Positions 16,588-25,444 of a DNA stretch of 64,000 nucleotides are shown here, piece by piece. This DNA is from JdFR-22 sp964534325 (lineage in GTDB: Archaea > Halobacteriota > Archaeoglobi > Archaeoglobales > Archaeoglobaceae), in assembly GCA_964534325.1 (NCBI GenBank), contig CAZHOR010000014.1, positions 10,525 to 74,524 of the forward strand, read 5' to 3'. The notes under the pieces were generated by a model. It did no database searches. It was not told the DNA's origin and saw only the letters and a list, made by a program, of their open reading frames with translations. A program made the translations under genes and the position numbers. The number at the start of each line of letters is the position of its first letter. The first letter of the stretch is position 1.

Positions 16588-17484
16588 GAAGGCTGGCTGA
16601 AGGATAGGTATTCATAACTCTAAAGATTTAAAACTTAATAAGCAGCCAAAAAGGTTCTTGAGGTCAGGAGGAATTGCATGAGATGCTCTAAATGCACTCA
16701 ACCAGCTGTAACCCATATTGACTGGAAAGGAAAAAATTACTGTAAGGACCATTTCAGGAGGTACTTCTTGGGTCAGGTAGGTAAAGTGGTGAACAAATAC
16801 AACGTGAGTGGAAGTGTTGCGGTTGCCCTTTCCGGAGGGAAGGACTCCGCAGTTGCTGTAGAATCCCTTACACACTTCAAGGATATCAATGTAAGACCAT
16901 TTTATATCGACCTGGGGATCGACAATTTTTCTTCATCCTCTTTAAATGCTGCAAAAAAGTTGGCTCAAGAACTGGGGGTAGTATTAGATGTGGTCGATTT
17001 GAAAGAGAGCTACCAACTAACTCTACCAAAAATCCACAAAAGAGGAAATGGGAGCATGTGCGCTCTTTGCGGGTTGATCAAGCGGTATTTGATGAATAAA
17101 TATGCCTACGAGAACGGATTCGATTGGCTGGCTATGGCGAAATTAAAGCCTTTATACTGGCTGAAGGACGAGGAAGTCCTGATATACGCTCAAACGAACG
17201 ACGTACCCTTCACTCAGAAGTCTTGTCCATACTCTCCGTATGCTCCCACATTAGAGCTTAAAGACTGGTTACGCCAGCTCGACTCTACAAGCCCCGGTAT
17301 ATTGAGAAGCTTTGCGGAATCCTTTACCAGAATAGGGAACCAGACGCAATTACAGGAAGAGGGTGGCCTGATGAACTGTGAAAGTTGCGGCTATGCTGCT
17401 TCCACCACCACCTGTAAGTTTTGCAAGGTGATGAGTGCAATTGGGTTAAGTAATTCCCCGTGAGCTCTGAAGGTTGGCTGAAGG
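16588..17484. repeat. 16-bp direct repeats flanking the TtuA-like gene
   Basis: GAAGGCTGGCTGAAGG at 16588-16603 and GAAGGTTGGCTGAAGG at 17469-17484 match at 15 of 16 positions. They bracket the TtuA-like gene almost exactly. They might mark an old insertion or duplication, or be a short dispersed motif. No transposase is present between them. Confidence 0.5.
16678..17463 (+). CDS. TtuA/Ncs6-like PP-loop protein lacking the GHNLDD segment
   Basis: A 261-residue homologue of the tRNA 2-thiolation protein TtuA/Ncs6 (TIGR00269 group). It has an N-terminal zinc motif (CSKC...C..H), the PP-loop ALSGGKDSAVA near 57-66, CALCG near 124 for the Fe-S cluster, CPYSPYAP, and a C-terminal CESC...CKFC ribbon. 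Typical members are around 300 residues and carry TGHNLDDxAQT after the CxxC. Here the sequence jumps from GFDWLAMA to KLKPLYWLKDEE with no such block, so about 40 residues including a catalytic motif are missing in frame. It may be inactive or altered in function. Confidence 0.8.
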   Translation: MRCSKCTQPAVTHIDWKGKNYCKDHFRRYFLGQVGKVVNKYNVSGSVAVALSGGKDSAVAVESLTHFKDINVRPFYIDLGIDNFSSSSLNAAKKLAQELGVVLDVVDLKESYQLTLPKIHKRGNGSMCALCGLIKRYLMNKYAYENGFDWLAMAKLKPLYWLKDEEVLIYAQTNDVPFTQKSCPYSPYAPTLELKDWLRQLDSTSPGILRSFAESFTRIGNQTQLQEEGGLMNCESCGYAASTTTCKFCKVMSAIGLSNSP

Positions 17485-17629
17485 TTGGCAGAGTGAGACT
17501 CTAAGAATTAGCCCTTCTAACATTTTTTGATAACCTTGGATTTTTATCCAATAAGATATAACTTATATGAGCGAATAATTAAAAAGACATAAATACTTAA
17601 GCGTGTACTCTCCTGCGGAGGTAATCCAA

Positions 17630-17821
17630 ATGAAAAAATCTACAGTTATCATTATGGCGGCCCTTGCACTGTTGGTCGTGTTTTGTGGCGGTGCAGTTGG
17701 AGACGCTTTAGCAGATGAGAACTACAATGACCACAGCAAAGAGTACAGTGAGGGTCCAGGAGAGCCGCCTGAAGATGGAATGTCAAGAGAAGAACCCAGG
17801 ACAAGGTTTAAAGACGCATAA
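17630..17821 (+). CDS. Small secreted protein
   Basis: A 63-residue protein: a basic N-terminus (MKKSTVIIM), one hydrophobic stretch of about 18 residues ending near AVGDALADE (a plausible signal peptidase I site), then a short acidic, Pro/Gly-rich mature part. The ATG at 17630 sits seven bases after GGAGGT, much better supported than the upstream ATG at 17603. No family is recognised. Confidence 0.65.
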   Translation: MKKSTVIIMAALALLVVFCGGAVGDALADENYNDHSKEYSEGPGEPPEDGMSREEPRTRFKDA

Positions 17822-18282
17822 ACTATCATCTCTTCATTTTTTATTTGACCCTCCTACTAGTTTGATTTAATCATTTCGTTTTGTTTCCTCCTCTTTAGCT
17901 CCTCATAATCCGATTTGAGAGCTGAAAAGGGGGTTTGATCAGTTATTTTTCCCTGGTTCTGGAATAATTTACTGATACAATCAGTCCGTTGATATTAGTG
18001 GTAGTGAATTAGTGAAAAAACTGAGGCTATCTATGATTCTATTTAAATCCTTAAGTAGGTCGTATATAAGTTAAGAGATTGATTGAGGGAGAGTAGAAAA
18101 CCCGAGGAGGGTCCAGAAGAAAGGTAGAATAGGGGCGCATTTTAAACAGCATAACTTAAACTACTAAATGATGCAGTCTTTCCGAAATACTTAAAAAAGA
18201 ACTGTACGTGTTTGTCGTATATAGCTGGTTTCGAGGGTTTATAAATAGGTTATTTGGTTACCCCAACAGGAGGTGTTAAGGT
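17822..18282 (+). promoter_or_regulatory. Long 5' region of the glycine betaine operon
   Basis: About 460 bp without a gene, A/T-rich, with several TATA-like tracts: CGTATATAAG near 18061, CGTATATAG near 18216 and TTTATAAATA near 18239. The last lies about 25-30 bp before the ribosome binding site of the leader ORF at 18283. The length suggests regulation of the operon, for example by osmotic signals. I could not identify an operator or a riboswitch. Confidence 0.4.
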
Positions 18283-18363
18283 TTGATTATAAAAAATAAA
18301 AGCACGGTTAAAAGGTTAGATGTTTTTATAAAGCTGAACAATTTATTTAACAGAGGTGAGTAA
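18283..18363 (+). CDS. Possible 26-residue leader peptide ahead of proV
   Basis: A TTG-initiated ORF, MIIKNKSTVKRLDVFIKLNN to LFNRGE, whose TAA (18361-18363) directly abuts and is in frame with the proV ATG. AGGAGGTG lies seven bases before the TTG and is one of the strongest ribosome binding sites in the window. The proV start has its own weaker GAGGTGAG inside the leader. Either a translated leader controlling proV or an N-terminal extension separated by a stop. Real translation is unproven. Confidence 0.45.
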   Translation: MIIKNKSTVKRLDVFIKLNNLFNRGE

Positions 18364-19551
18364 ATGGCTGAAACTAAAATGAGGGTTGAGAATTTATTCA
18401 AAGTCTTTGGAGACCAACCTAACCGTGTGTTCTCTTATGTAGAGCAGGGATTGTCCAGAGAAGAGATCAGAAAACGCACCGGTCAGACCGTAGCACTTAG
18501 GGACATTAGTTTTGAGGTAAAAGAAGGTGAAGTATTTGTGGTAATGGGTCTGTCTGGAAGCGGTAAGTCAACCCTGCTGAGATGCATAAACAGGCTTATC
18601 GAACCGACAAGCGGGAAGGTTATTCTGGAACCGAACATCGACGTAACCAACCTGAGTTATAAAGAATTGATAGCTATCCGAAAAAAGTACTTCGGGATGG
18701 TCTTTCAGAGCTTTGCTCTCCTTTCAACCCGTACAGTGCTCAGTAACGTGGGGCTGGGGTTGGAGATTCAGAATGTAAGTGAAAATGACATAGTTGAAAG
18801 AAGTAAGGAAGCCTTAAACCTGGTTGGCCTTGAAGGATGGGAAGACAGCTATATCTCGGAGTTAAGCGGTGGAATGCAGCAGAGAGTCGGTCTGGCGAGG
18901 GCTCTGGCTGTTGACCCCGAGATACTTTTCATGGATGAGCCTTTCAGCGCTCTTGACCCTCTTATCAGGGTTAAAATGCAGGAAGAACTCGTAAGAATTC
19001 AGCACAAGATGAAGAAGACCATAATATTCATTACTCACGACCTCAACGAAGCCGTCAAGCTGGGAGACAGGATAGCTATCCTGGATAAAGAAGGCAGAGC
19101 CGTCCAGATAGACACTCCTGAGAACATCCTGTTGCATCCTTCTGATGAGTACGTGAGATCATTTGTTCAGGAACTGGATATCCCCAGTGTTTTGACCATA
19201 GTGCACATAGCCAAACAACCCCAATCTACGATAAGTGCGAATGACAGCCCACAAAAAGCTTTAGATGCGATGTCGGACGGTGTTGCATTTGTTCTGGATG
19301 AAACTAAGGTTTACAAGGGAGTAGTTACCGAAGAGGACGCAAAAAAAGCCAAGGAAGCTAACAGCGACACTATTAAGGACTATATCAAGGAGAAGAGAAC
19401 CCTGGACTACAGTAAGACCATTAACGAGGTTGCCGCAAGATTATTTTCATCTGAAATCCCACTGGCAGCTGTTGACAATGAAGGGAAGTTTGTAGGTTAT
19501 TTGGACAAAAAGGTTGCTATGGAGGTAATGGAAGGTGCAGAGTCTATTTGA
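18364..19551 (+). CDS. proV: Glycine betaine ABC transporter ATPase
   Basis: A 395-residue ProV/OpuAA-type ATPase. The N-terminal QTVALRDISFEV leads to Walker A GLSGSGKST (about 62-70), then signature LSGGMQQRVGLARA, Walker B ILFMDEPFSALD and the switch His in IIFITHDLNEA. A tandem CBS module (about 275-395) follows, which in this family senses ionic strength. It drives uptake of glycine betaine or a related quaternary amine as osmoprotectant. First main gene of a four-gene operon; its end overlaps the first permease gene by 17 bp. Confidence 0.93.
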   Translation: MAETKMRVENLFKVFGDQPNRVFSYVEQGLSREEIRKRTGQTVALRDISFEVKEGEVFVVMGLSGSGKSTLLRCINRLIEPTSGKVILEPNIDVTNLSYKELIAIRKKYFGMVFQSFALLSTRTVLSNVGLGLEIQNVSENDIVERSKEALNLVGLEGWEDSYISELSGGMQQRVGLARALAVDPEILFMDEPFSALDPLIRVKMQEELVRIQHKMKKTIIFITHDLNEAVKLGDRIAILDKEGRAVQIDTPENILLHPSDEYVRSFVQELDIPSVLTIVHIAKQPQSTISANDSPQKALDAMSDGVAFVLDETKVYKGVVTEEDAKKAKEANSDTIKDYIKEKRTLDYSKTINEVAARLFSSEIPLAAVDNEGKFVGYLDKKVAMEVMEGAESI

Positions 19552-20386
19552 GTACCCCATACCGAACATACCGGTTGGTAAAACACTTGAAGATGTTATT
19601 GACTGGCTCATAGTTAACGCTGCATTTTTCTTTGACACAATTGCAGATGTCCTGAATACCTTTACAGAAGGAATCTTTGATGGTCTGATGGTCGTTCCAC
19701 CGTTGGTAATGATCATAATATTCGCTGTACTGTCCTGGGTACTTGTGAGCCGCAAAGCTGCCCCCATAGTGGCAGTATTATTGGTATTCATCCTGAGCAT
19801 AGGCATGGATTACTGGAAATTCACTATGGAGACCATAGCATTGATACTGGTTTCCACTCTCACGTGTTTCATAATAGGATTTCCCCTTGGTATATGGGGG
19901 GCCCACAGCGACAGGGCTATGACGATAATCGAGCCTTTTGTGGATTTCATGCAGGCTATACCTGCTCTGGCGTACATTGTCCCTGTAGTCTTCCTCTTTG
20001 GCGTGGGAAAAGCGGCCGGAGTTGTGGCTACCATCCTTTTCGCTCTTAACCCCCTTGTGAGGTTGACCACTTATGGAATAAGAAATATACCTAAAGAAGT
20101 TATTGAGGCGGGAAGGTCTTTCGGTGCCACCAATCGGCAGATACTCACTAAGATAGAGCTCCCGTTGGCCATGCCCTCCATCGCTCTGGGTATTAACCAG
20201 ACATTCCTTCTGTCTTTCGCCATGCTGGTTATTGCAGGACTTATTGGTTCAGGAGGATTGGGCCAGCCAGTTGTAAAGTCGATCTCCAGAATGCTGGCTC
20301 CACTCGCCATTGAAGCTGGTGTGTCTATCGTGATATTGGCGATCATACTGGATAGACTTCTACGTTCCGTTAGGAGGCTGATCTGA
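19535..20386 (+). CDS. proW: Glycine betaine ABC permease, copy 1
   Basis: A 283-residue permease with about seven hydrophobic segments and the BPD_transp_1 EAA loop EAGRSFGATNRQILTKIELPLAMPS. The N-terminal part IDWLIVNAAFFFDTIADVLNTF is typical of ProW/OpuAB. It starts at a GTG inside the proV coding region (17-bp overlap) and ends overlapping the next permease start by one base, so translation is coupled. It is about 40-50 percent similar by eye to the second permease. Confidence 0.9.
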   Translation: MQSLFEYPIPNIPVGKTLEDVIDWLIVNAAFFFDTIADVLNTFTEGIFDGLMVVPPLVMIIIFAVLSWVLVSRKAAPIVAVLLVFILSIGMDYWKFTMETIALILVSTLTCFIIGFPLGIWGAHSDRAMTIIEPFVDFMQAIPALAYIVPVVFLFGVGKAAGVVATILFALNPLVRLTTYGIRNIPKEVIEAGRSFGATNRQILTKIELPLAMPSIALGINQTFLLSFAMLVIAGLIGSGGLGQPVVKSISRMLAPLAIEAGVSIVILAIILDRLLRSVRRLI

Positions 20387-21258
20387 TGGGTGTTCCATTG
20401 ATAGAGATTGGTGATTTTGTATTAGAGCTTCCTAGAAATCCTATTGGACCGCTGGGGAACGATGCTATAACCTGGCTTACAGTAAATTTACCATGGCTAT
20501 TTGACGGCATAACCTGGACTCTCAACAGCATGGCCGGTGTTAGTTTTGCTATCCTTAATGCCATACCCCCAGAAATTTTTACCATCCTCGTTGCAGTGAT
20601 AATCTGGAGAACTGTGGGATTGAAGATGGTTCCCATCGGAGCGTTCCTCATTCTGTTGATCTGGAATATGGGGATGTGGGAGAATATGGTCGAGAGCCTA
20701 TCCCTACTGTTTGTCGCCCTCATCATTTCCTGGCTAATAGGGATTCCACTGGGAATCTGGAAAGCTCATTCCAAAATGGTGGATAATCTGCTGACACCTA
20801 TTCTGGACACCATGCAGACTACCCCACCCATGACATACCTGATCCCGGCTTTATTGTTCTTTGGAATAGGGATAGCACCCAGTATAGTTTCTATAGTTAT
20901 ATTTACTGTGGCTCCACCAGTGAGAACTACGTCGCTGGGTATACAAGAGATCCCTTCCGAAGTTATTGAGGCAGGAAAATCTTTTGGCGCCAATACAAGA
21001 CAGATCATATCCAAAATAGAACTCCCTATGGCCAAACCAGCTATACTGCTGGGAATGAATCAGAGCATCATGATCGGATTTACTATGGTAGTTCTGGCAG
21101 GATTCATTGGAGCCGGAGGACTTGGAGAAGCGATTATATCGGGTATTAACAGATTTGCTGTTGGTAAAGCTCTGGAAGCAGGGCTCTCAGTAGTGTTTTT
21201 GGCTATAATTCTGGATAGAATACTGCGGAACATAGGCTCTAAAGGTCCAGGGACTTAA
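20386..21258 (+). CDS. proW: Glycine betaine ABC permease, copy 2
   Basis: A second ProW-type permease of 290 residues, with ITWLTVNLPWLFDGITWTLN at the N-terminus and EAGKSFGANTRQIISKIELPMAKP as EAA loop. ATGG of its start overlaps TGA of the first permease. The presence of two different permease subunits beside one ATPase suggests a heterodimeric channel rather than the homodimer usual for ProU/OpuA. Both copies keep an intact EAA motif and open frame. Confidence 0.9.
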   Translation: MGVPLIEIGDFVLELPRNPIGPLGNDAITWLTVNLPWLFDGITWTLNSMAGVSFAILNAIPPEIFTILVAVIIWRTVGLKMVPIGAFLILLIWNMGMWENMVESLSLLFVALIISWLIGIPLGIWKAHSKMVDNLLTPILDTMQTTPPMTYLIPALLFFGIGIAPSIVSIVIFTVAPPVRTTSLGIQEIPSEVIEAGKSFGANTRQIISKIELPMAKPAILLGMNQSIMIGFTMVVLAGFIGAGGLGEAIISGINRFAVGKALEAGLSVVFLAIILDRILRNIGSKGPGT

Positions 21259-21334
21259 AGATATAAATATATATTATTATTTATTTTTATTTTGTAAGAA
21301 CTTAATTTTTAAGAGTGGAGAAAGGAAAAATAGA

Positions 21335-21393
21335 AACGAAAAGTTATAAATATAGACATCTTGGAGTAATATTAATAAAAAAGGGGTGAGTAG
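21335..21393 (+). promoter_or_regulatory. Own promoter and RBS of proX
   Basis: GTTATAAATATAG (about 21342-21354) is a strong TATA-like element about 45 bp before the proX ATG, and GGGGTGAG is a good ribosome binding site six bases before it. The 135-bp gap after the permeases is very A/T-rich. The binding-protein gene is probably also transcribed separately, which would allow its usual excess over the channel. Confidence 0.5.
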
Positions 21394-22347
21394 ATGAGTA
21401 TGGAAAAATATAATTTAAAAAGATTTATTCCTCTATTAGCACTGGTTTTGGTTGCAGTACTAACAGCCGGATGTGCCGAAGAAATGCCGGAGGTTACTCC
21501 AACACCTACTGATGGAGAGGCCACACCAACAGAAACACCTGAAGCTAAAGGAACAATAACCCTCGGTATTCCTCCTTGGTCTGCACCACCTGTGAAGGGA
21601 GAAGTTATCAAGCAGATCCTGGAAAGTGAGGGTTATGATGTTGAACTCCAGAACTTGGAGATAGGTATTGTATACCAGCAGATGGCCACTGATGAGATGG
21701 ACTGCACTCCGTCGGCCTGGCTGCCGGTAACTCACAAAGAGTACTGGGACCAGTATGGTGATGACCTGGAGGAAGTCAAAGTCAACGAGCCAGACACTTT
21801 CTTGGGACTGGTAGTTCCACAGTATGTATGTGATGAAGGGATAACCTCTATCCCTGACCTGGAAGGAAATGGTGACAAGTTCAACAACGAGATCATAGGT
21901 ATCGAGCCCGGTGCTGGGATCATGAACAACACTGAACAAGCCCTAAGAGAGTACGGTCTTGAAGACGAATATGAACTTAAGCCGAGCAGCACTTCGGCCA
22001 TGCTGTCTGCACTGAAGAGAGCCATCGATAAAGAAGAGTATATAATTGTGCCTTTGTGGGCACCTCACGGAGCTTATGCTCAATACGAGCTGTGTAACCT
22101 GGAGAGTCCCAAAGAAATCTACCAGAGTGGCGAAGGTGACCATGTAGGCACAGTCTGCAGAGACGACTTCGCTCAGGACCATCCCAAGGTATATGACTTC
22201 TTCAAGGAGTTCGAGATAAGTGCAGAGACACAGAGTCAATGGATTTACGATTACAACATTGAAGGCAAAGAACCAGAAGTTGTAGCCTCTGAATGGATAG
22301 CGAACAACCAGGACAAAGTTGAAGAGTGGAAATCTGCTCTTCAATAA
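21394..22347 (+). CDS. proX: Glycine betaine substrate-binding lipoprotein
   Basis: A 317-residue binding protein of the OpuAC/ProX family. It has a signal peptide ending in the lipobox LTAGC, then a Thr/Pro/Glu-rich linker (about 30-50), then the binding domain starting ITLGIPPWSAPP, with DCTPSAWLPVTHKEYWD and YIIVPLWAPHGAYAQYEL supplying aromatic residues of the ligand cage. It is anchored on the outer face of the membrane and delivers ligand to the permeases just upstream. Confidence 0.92.
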   Translation: MSMEKYNLKRFIPLLALVLVAVLTAGCAEEMPEVTPTPTDGEATPTETPEAKGTITLGIPPWSAPPVKGEVIKQILESEGYDVELQNLEIGIVYQQMATDEMDCTPSAWLPVTHKEYWDQYGDDLEEVKVNEPDTFLGLVVPQYVCDEGITSIPDLEGNGDKFNNEIIGIEPGAGIMNNTEQALREYGLEDEYELKPSSTSAMLSALKRAIDKEEYIIVPLWAPHGAYAQYELCNLESPKEIYQSGEGDHVGTVCRDDFAQDHPKVYDFFKEFEISAETQSQWIYDYNIEGKEPEVVASEWIANNQDKVEEWKSALQ

Positions 22348-22425
22348 TCAACAACCATTTCTTTTATTATTTTTTGATCTTTGATTTTGATTTTCGATTT
22401 TTGAGCGTTTTTTGATGAATTAGGG

Positions 22426-22845
22426 TTAAGCCGTCTTGGCCATGATCAAAGCATCTTCATTTACGTAATACTTGGGGGCTTTATCAACTTTTTCAAACCC
22501 GAGTGACATGTAAAATTCTATAGCCTCTTCATTGCTCTCCCTGACCTCCACATAAGCTTTCCCTGCTCTATCAAGGACCTGTGCAATAAGGTCACTGCCT
22601 ATCCCGATTCTCCTGTAGATTTGGTCAACAGCAATGGATATTACATGACCGTCATAGGGATCGAATATGATATACCCTCTAACCTCCCCTTCACTATCAT
22701 CGCAGACCAGGAACGAGTCTGGATAGCTGATCCAGTAGGCAATGAATGTAAGGATATCATATGGTGTTTGAGGGAATGAATTGTTCTCTATTTCCTTAAC
22801 TCTTTGCAGATCCGTGGCCGTTACTTTTCTTATGTTCGTCTGCAT
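22426..22845 (-). CDS. rimI: GNAT acetyltransferase, RimI-like
   Basis: A 139-residue GNAT domain with the acetyl-CoA loop DQIYRRIGIGSDLIAQVLD (the R/Q-x-x-G-x-G/A pattern) and the RimI-type tail ESNEEAIEFYMSLGFEKVDKAPKYY. Archaeal RimI/Ard1-type enzymes acetylate protein N-termini. The ATG directly follows the TAG of the sugar-kinase gene (TAGATG), so the two are co-transcribed. Substrate is inferred from family only. Confidence 0.85.
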   Translation of the reverse strand: MQTNIRKVTATDLQRVKEIENNSFPQTPYDILTFIAYWISYPDSFLVCDDSEGEVRGYIIFDPYDGHVISIAVDQIYRRIGIGSDLIAQVLDRAGKAYVEVRESNEEAIEFYMSLGFEKVDKAPKYYVNEDALIMAKTA

Positions 22846-23886
22846 CTAAAGATCACTTCTCTTCAGAAACTCCTTCAGATCACCTATACCGGGATGCTTT
22901 CCTTGAGGATGGGAGATATAGTAGGCAGCGACGGCATTTGCGAGTATGAGCCTTAGATCATCTGACAAGCCCATCACATCGCCCATTATATTGCCGGCAT
23001 TCCATGCGTCACCAGCTCCGGTCAGCCTCAAAGGCTCCACATTGAAGGTGGGCACTTTAACGGTTTCCTCATTTCTGTGAAAGCTTGCCACGTGATCTTT
23101 TGTATGTAAATCCACTCTGGTAACCTTCCTAAGGGAATCTACCGCTTTTTGAGGGTCATTGGTCTGCCCGTATCTCAACAGCTCATCCTCATTCACACCC
23201 AATATATCAACCACCCCGCTGTTTAACATCTCCACCAGCGAAGATATCTCTTCTTCGATTCTGGCTTTGGGGGAAGGATCACCGGGATCGAAGAAAGTTT
23301 TACCTTCTCCCTTACCCTTTCCACGCTTGACTATATGGAAAACATGCTGGGCAAGCTCTGTACCTCTATCATTCAGCCCCCAGTCGGAAATGCATACCAA
23401 ATCAGCTCTCCGGAGCAATTCCTCATCCCTGGCTGACAGGTGATCAGGTCCAAAGTTAGAGAGCGGACCGGGATCGCTCAACATGATGTTCGCCTCAGGA
23501 AGCTCAATTGCAGTGGTTATAGCCAGTTTACCGTTTTCGCTCACATGAGATATGTTCACCTTTCCTCCTGTAAAATACTGGAGCAGCTTGTATCCCAGCT
23601 CACTTGTTCTGGCTATCAAGTATGTCTGCAAACCCAGAGAAGAGAGTGCCAGTGCACAGTTGGCGGCTTTACCCCCCACACCCATCGACTGCTCCACTAC
23701 AATATTGCCTCCTTCCTGCTTCCTGATAGCTTCAAGCTTCTCCATAAACGAAGAATAATCCGCGTAATTAACCGAGATATCTAGGCAGAAATGAGGCAAC
23801 ACAACAACCTTAAAGTTACCCGGACTCCAATTCTCTATCTCTTTAACGAGCTCACCGGTTTTTTCACTCAATATAGACATGGTCAT
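22846..23886 (-). CDS. PfkB-family carbohydrate kinase
   Basis: Ribokinase-fold kinase of about 346 residues. The N-terminal signature region is VEQSMGVGGKAANCALALSSLG, and the ATP/anion-hole motif LRLTGAGDAWNAGNIMG contains the catalytic Asp. A loop rich in Gly and Lys (KRGKGKGEGK) near the middle is unusual. The ATG at 23886 is preferred to a TTG 13 codons upstream, though neither has a strong ribosome binding site. The substrate (sugar or nucleoside) cannot be told. Confidence 0.82.
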   Translation of the reverse strand: MTMSILSEKTGELVKEIENWSPGNFKVVVLPHFCLDISVNYADYSSFMEKLEAIRKQEGGNIVVEQSMGVGGKAANCALALSSLGLQTYLIARTSELGYKLLQYFTGGKVNISHVSENGKLAITTAIELPEANIMLSDPGPLSNFGPDHLSARDEELLRRADLVCISDWGLNDRGTELAQHVFHIVKRGKGKGEGKTFFDPGDPSPKARIEEEISSLVEMLNSGVVDILGVNEDELLRYGQTNDPQKAVDSLRKVTRVDLHTKDHVASFHRNEETVKVPTFNVEPLRLTGAGDAWNAGNIMGDVMGLSDDLRLILANAVAAYYISHPQGKHPGIGDLKEFLKRSDL

Positions 23887-24055
23887 TACTTCGTTCCCTT
23901 CCACTTCATCCCCATTCTTTCTCAATCTATGTAGTGTGGATCTTTATGGCTTGTCTAATTAAGTTTTTATTAAGAGGAAAAGAACACTTTAATTAACAAT
24001 GAGTTGGTTTAGTATGAAGAATATAATGAGGTAAGAAGTTGAATGGGGAACGCAA

Positions 24056-24973
24056 ATGGGATTTAAAGCAAGTTATCTGGATTTGAGTGAGGAAGAACTG
24101 GAACAGAAGATAGAGACCCTGTACAGTATAATGGAGTCATGTGAGCTATGCTCCCGGAAATGTGGGGTTAACAGGCTTCAGGGAGAGAAAGGAGATTGTG
24201 AGGGAGGTAAAGATCTGAAGATCGCCAGTTATCATCCTCATTTCGGGGAGGAACCCCCTCTGGTAGGCAGTAAGGGTTCAGGAACGATCTTTCTCTCGAA
24301 TTGCAACTTGCGGTGCGTTTACTGCCAGAATTACGATATCAGCCATCTGGGAGTCGGTAGAGAGCTCTCCCCTCAGACAGCAGCGAAGATCATGATGGAG
24401 TTGCAGGAGATGGGCTGTCACAACATAAATCTGGTTACACCCACCCAGTACACCCCGCATGTGGTGGAGGCTGTAAAGATTGCTGCTGGTATGGGATTGG
24501 AGCTACCCATAGTGTGGAACTGCGGTGGTTATGAGAACGTGGAGACCATAAAATTGCTTGACGGTATTGTGGACATCTACATGCCTGACTTCAAGTACAG
24601 TTCCAGCGAACCCGCCAGCAAGTATTCCGATGCCCCCGACTATTTCGAGAGAAGCAAAGAAGCTGTGGAGGAGATGTTCAGGCAGGTAGGAGACCTGAAG
24701 ATGGAGAACGGTATTGCCTACAGAGGTTTGCTGGTGAGGCATCTGGTCTTACCCAATGGGCTGGCTGGCAGCGAAGATGTCCTCAAATTCCTGGCGACCC
24801 TGTCAAAAGATACCTACGTTAATGTGATGGCTCAATACAGACCTGCAGGAGAAGCCTATAAGTTCCAGGAATTGAGCAGAAGACCTACTGGAGAAGAATT
24901 CTTCCAGGTTATCGAGCTGGCAGAGGAACTGGGGCTTACAAGGGGATTGGAGCAGAGGTACTGGTTGATTTAA
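24056..24973 (+). CDS. Radical SAM protein, PflA/PflX-like (COG1313)
   Basis: A 305-residue radical SAM enzyme. The cluster motif is CNLRCVYCQN with cysteines at 83, 87 and 90, preceded by an N-terminal cysteine-rich segment CELCSRKCGVNR (29-40) and C48. This order is typical of COG1313 proteins, which resemble pyruvate formate-lyase activases but have unknown targets. No glycyl-radical enzyme is adjacent. The motif is certain and the substrate unknown. Confidence 0.85.
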   Translation: MGFKASYLDLSEEELEQKIETLYSIMESCELCSRKCGVNRLQGEKGDCEGGKDLKIASYHPHFGEEPPLVGSKGSGTIFLSNCNLRCVYCQNYDISHLGVGRELSPQTAAKIMMELQEMGCHNINLVTPTQYTPHVVEAVKIAAGMGLELPIVWNCGGYENVETIKLLDGIVDIYMPDFKYSSSEPASKYSDAPDYFERSKEAVEEMFRQVGDLKMENGIAYRGLLVRHLVLPNGLAGSEDVLKFLATLSKDTYVNVMAQYRPAGEAYKFQELSRRPTGEEFFQVIELAEELGLTRGLEQRYWLI

Positions 24974-25030
24974 AGGGTCGATCGATCAATAAGAAGCAAG
25001 AAGGATAAAGGAAAAAATAATTATTTATCT

Positions 25031-25444
25031 CTATTTTTGATTTCTCACCTTTTTAGCGGTCTCGGATACTTCTTCTGACGGTGGATTGTTCACCACAGCG
25101 TGCACCGGACCACCGCCATCTCCTGAGTATCTGGGGAAGATATTGATGTGGAGGTGGGGGATCTCCTGACCGGCAGCACTGCCATCGTTTATCCCTACGT
25201 TGAATCCATCTGGATTTAGAGCTTTTTTGAGGAGGTTCATGACATCCCTTGTTGTCTTGAAAACATCCAGGACCAGATCATCCTCCAGCTCTCCCAGGCT
25301 CTCTACATGTTCTTTGGGTATGACCAGTGTATGTCCTGGTGACCTGGGATTTATGTCCAGAAAAGCTATAGCGTTCTCTGTTTCGTAAATATTCTCTGCA
25401 GGTATCTCTCCTTTGACTATCTTACAGAAAATACATTTGCCCAT
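25031..25444 (-). CDS. HIT-family hydrolase
   Basis: A 137-residue histidine-triad protein starting CIFCKIVKGEIP with a CxxC zinc half-site and ending with PHLHINIFPRY. The triad reads H-L-H-I-N: the first His and the central nucleophile are kept, but the third His is Asn, a variant seen in some HIT branches. HIT enzymes hydrolyse or transfer AMP from nucleotide-conjugated substrates. It stands alone on the minus strand. Confidence 0.88.
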   Translation of the reverse strand: MGKCIFCKIVKGEIPAENIYETENAIAFLDINPRSPGHTLVIPKEHVESLGELEDDLVLDVFKTTRDVMNLLKKALNPDGFNVGINDGSAAGQEIPHLHINIFPRYSGDGGGPVHAVVNNPPSEEVSETAKKVRNQK

